Assembly (NCBI GenBank): GCA_016779285.1
Contig: JADHNV010000048.1
Location: forward strand, 1 to 7,321
Reading direction: 5' to 3'
Length of the DNA stretch: 7,321 nt
From: SAR86 cluster bacterium
Lineage (GTDB): Bacteria > Pseudomonadota > Gammaproteobacteria > Magnimaribacterales > D2472
The position numbers and the translations under genes were made by a program. The notes below the pieces were generated by a model. The model was not told where the DNA came from, ran no database searches, and saw nothing but the letters and a program-made list of their open reading frames with translations. Each line of letters begins with the position of its first letter. The first letter of the stretch is position 1. Below are positions 5,966 through 7,321 of this stretch, one piece after another.

Positions 5966-6427
5966 ATGATTTGGATTATTAGAATCTTTCTGATCACTTA
6001 TGGAGTTTTATACTTCGGTATTGGTGCTTGGGCAATCATTGATCCAGTCAAAGACGCGCTTGAACTTAGTTATGAAATCCCTTCATTTATGGACGCTGTT
6101 GGCTTAAAAGTCTCGGATACAATTGGTTATTCAGAAGTGGCAGGACTATATGGCGGCATCAATTTGATTATAGGGTTGTTGTGCTTTCTGGGTCTATTTA
6201 GCAGAGGAATAACTGCGTTTGTATTATCTTTGCTAGCCTTTTTAACTTTTAGCATTGCACTTGGCAGATATCTCTTTGCATTAATTCCAAGCACGCCAAC
6301 TTTTTATAATACTTTTTTTATTTTTGAAGTGGCTACCTTTATCTTGTCGATATCCTTCTTTTTGTATATGAAATTTTTATACAATCCCAGCAAGAGTAGC
6401 AATGTAGAGACTGTAGCTACTAATTAA
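5966..6427 (+). CDS. DUF4345-like four-helix membrane protein
   Basis: This 153-residue protein has predicted transmembrane helices at about 4-25, 57-77, 82-107 and 114-138. A polar, probably periplasmic loop (26-56) follows the first helix. The second helix begins with SEVAGLYGGINLIIG (56-70), and the third ends in ALGRY (98-102). This is the Glu, YGG and GR pattern I associate with DUF4345, which has no known function. A good ribosome-binding site (AGGAA, 5956-5960) lies five bases before ATG 5966 and overlaps the stop of the upstream gene, which supports both the start and translational coupling. The final 51 bases overlap the 3' end of the oppositely oriented exchanger gene, so the polar C-terminal tail (PSKSSNVETVATN) is encoded opposite the last helix of that protein. 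Confidence 0.75.
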   Translation: MIWIIRIFLITYGVLYFGIGAWAIIDPVKDALELSYEIPSFMDAVGLKVSDTIGYSEVAGLYGGINLIIGLLCFLGLFSRGITAFVLSLLAFLTFSIALGRYLFALIPSTPTFYNTFFIFEVATFILSISFFLYMKFLYNPSKSSNVETVATN

Positions 6428-7318
6428 AATTATTCCAGCGACCACATACATGCTTTTATTGAATTTTAATTTAGTTAATGCAACTGCTAATAAAATAAAG
6501 GCCAAGCTCAGAATTGCAAGGACGCTGAAATCTCTTTCCATGACGATTGGACTGAGTTGAACAGATCCAAAAAATCCAATAATTGGAATAACAAAGACTA
6601 AATTTAAAACATTAGATCCAATAATGTTACCAACTACCATTTGGTGTTTGCCTTTTTTTAATGCCGCAACTGAAGCAGCTAACTCAGGTAGGCTCGTGCC
6701 TAAAGCGATAATAGTTAAACCAACGACCAGTTCTGATACTCCCAATAATATAGCTGTGCTTTCTGCATAGACAATAGAGATATTTGCACCTGCCACTAAA
6801 CCAACTAGGCCTACCATTGATAGCAATAAACTTTTTATGAATTCAGATGTTTCAGAGTCTCCCTCATCAGGAACGCCATCTGTTTTCAGGAGGATATACA
6901 TAAACAACATAAATAAACCAACAAAACCCCAGCTTTCTCTTAAAGAGATAATGCCATCCATCAAAGCTAATCCAAGCAACAATACTGTTAGCCCAAAAGG
7001 CAGCAAATTCCATAAGTGGGTTTTAGAAGCTGAATTTAAGTAGAGACAAGAGACGCCAAAAATTAGGGCAATATTCGAAATATTTGAACCAATAGCAGTT
7101 CCAAGTGCAATGTCTTCATTGCCATTTAAGACAGCGGAGATTCCAACAAATACTTCAGGCGCGGAGGTTCCAGCAGCAATAAGCGTTAACCCAATGACAA
7201 GGTCGCTCACGCCTAAATGTTTAGCTAAAACAGATGCATGATCAACAAATTTATTTGCTCCCCAAACAAGGATAGTGATTCCTGTAAGTAGCAGGATAAT
7301 ATTGATAGTTAAATCCAT
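6377..7318 (-). CDS. yrbG: Sodium/calcium exchanger family protein (YrbG-like)
   Basis: This 313-residue inner-membrane antiporter belongs to the Ca2+:cation antiporter family, close in length to E. coli YrbG (about 325 residues). Both diagnostic internal repeats are present. In alpha-1, GLTLIAAGTSAPE (43-55) is followed by GTAIGSNISN (73-82). In alpha-2, GLTIIALGTSLPE (200-212) is followed by VGNIIGSNVLN (229-239). The acidic residues Glu55 and Glu212 in the GTSxPE motifs are the expected cation ligands, and the Asn residues of the GSN motifs complete the site. About ten transmembrane helices are expected, in two inverted halves. A polar cytosol-type loop (KTDGVPDEGDSETSEF, 145-160) lies between the halves. 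ATG 7318 fits the family N-terminus, so the gene appears complete, although its promoter lies off the window. The true transported ion cannot be fixed from sequence; the gene name marks family membership only. Confidence 0.9.
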   Translation of the reverse strand: MDLTINIILLLTGITILVWGANKFVDHASVLAKHLGVSDLVIGLTLIAAGTSAPEVFVGISAVLNGNEDIALGTAIGSNISNIALIFGVSCLYLNSASKTHLWNLLPFGLTVLLLGLALMDGIISLRESWGFVGLFMLFMYILLKTDGVPDEGDSETSEFIKSLLLSMVGLVGLVAGANISIVYAESTAILLGVSELVVGLTIIALGTSLPELAASVAALKKGKHQMVVGNIIGSNVLNLVFVIPIIGFFGSVQLSPIVMERDFSVLAILSLAFILLAVALTKLKFNKSMYVVAGIILISSYSLYIATLAGIV

Positions 7319-7321
7319 GCA

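Noticed and set aside
6837..7043. Open frame of 68 codons on the plus strand inside the exchanger gene
   Set aside because: It is antisense to the central loop and helices of a well-recognised transporter, with a low-complexity polar translation.

Overview
The window is ordinary chromosomal DNA from an AT-rich (clearly under 50% GC) Gram-negative bacterium. A marine gammaproteobacterium of the SAR86 or a similar oligotrophic type is my best guess. This rests on the protein mix (DUF3604, a PQQ alcohol dehydrogenase lipoprotein, a YrbG-type exchanger), the tRNA-Leu with an encoded CCA end, and the very short intergenic spacing. No 16S or ribosomal-protein marker is present, so the taxonomy is inference.

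Layout. (1) 1-1961, plus strand: the C-terminal two thirds or so of a DUF3604 protein, cut by the left edge. It is followed by a 70-residue two-helix membrane protein and a 128-residue four-helix DUF4345-like membrane protein, whose start codon directly follows the preceding stop. These three look like one transcription unit. (2) 1988-4232, plus strand: a good sigma70-like promoter, tRNA-Leu(UAG), and 40 nt after its CCA a gene for a PQQ- and haem-c-containing alcohol dehydrogenase predicted to be a lipoprotein. (3) 4269-5042, plus strand: a short-form AMP nucleosidase. (4) 5043-5483, minus strand: a thioredoxin-fold protein with a CPDA instead of CxxC active site. It converges on the AMP nucleosidase with no base between the two stop codons. 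(5) 5562-6427, plus strand: two small four-helix membrane proteins in tandem, the second DUF4345-like. (6) 6377-7318, minus strand: a YrbG-type sodium/calcium exchanger family protein whose 3' end overlaps the preceding gene by 51 bp.

Functionally this is a mixed neighbourhood. Periplasmic alcohol oxidation feeds electrons through haem c. AMP cleavage supplies adenine and ribose 5-phosphate. A monothiol thioredoxin-like protein and a cation antiporter have no visible link to these, and four small membrane proteins are of unknown role. No PQQ synthesis genes, transposases, integrases, CRISPR arrays or defence genes are seen.

I found no convincing new multi-gene system. The observations most worth a second look are the single-cysteine thioredoxin fold, the tRNA-dehydrogenase arrangement, the possible leaderless starts of two genes, and the convergent 3' ends. 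No gap without a gene exceeds about 80 bases.
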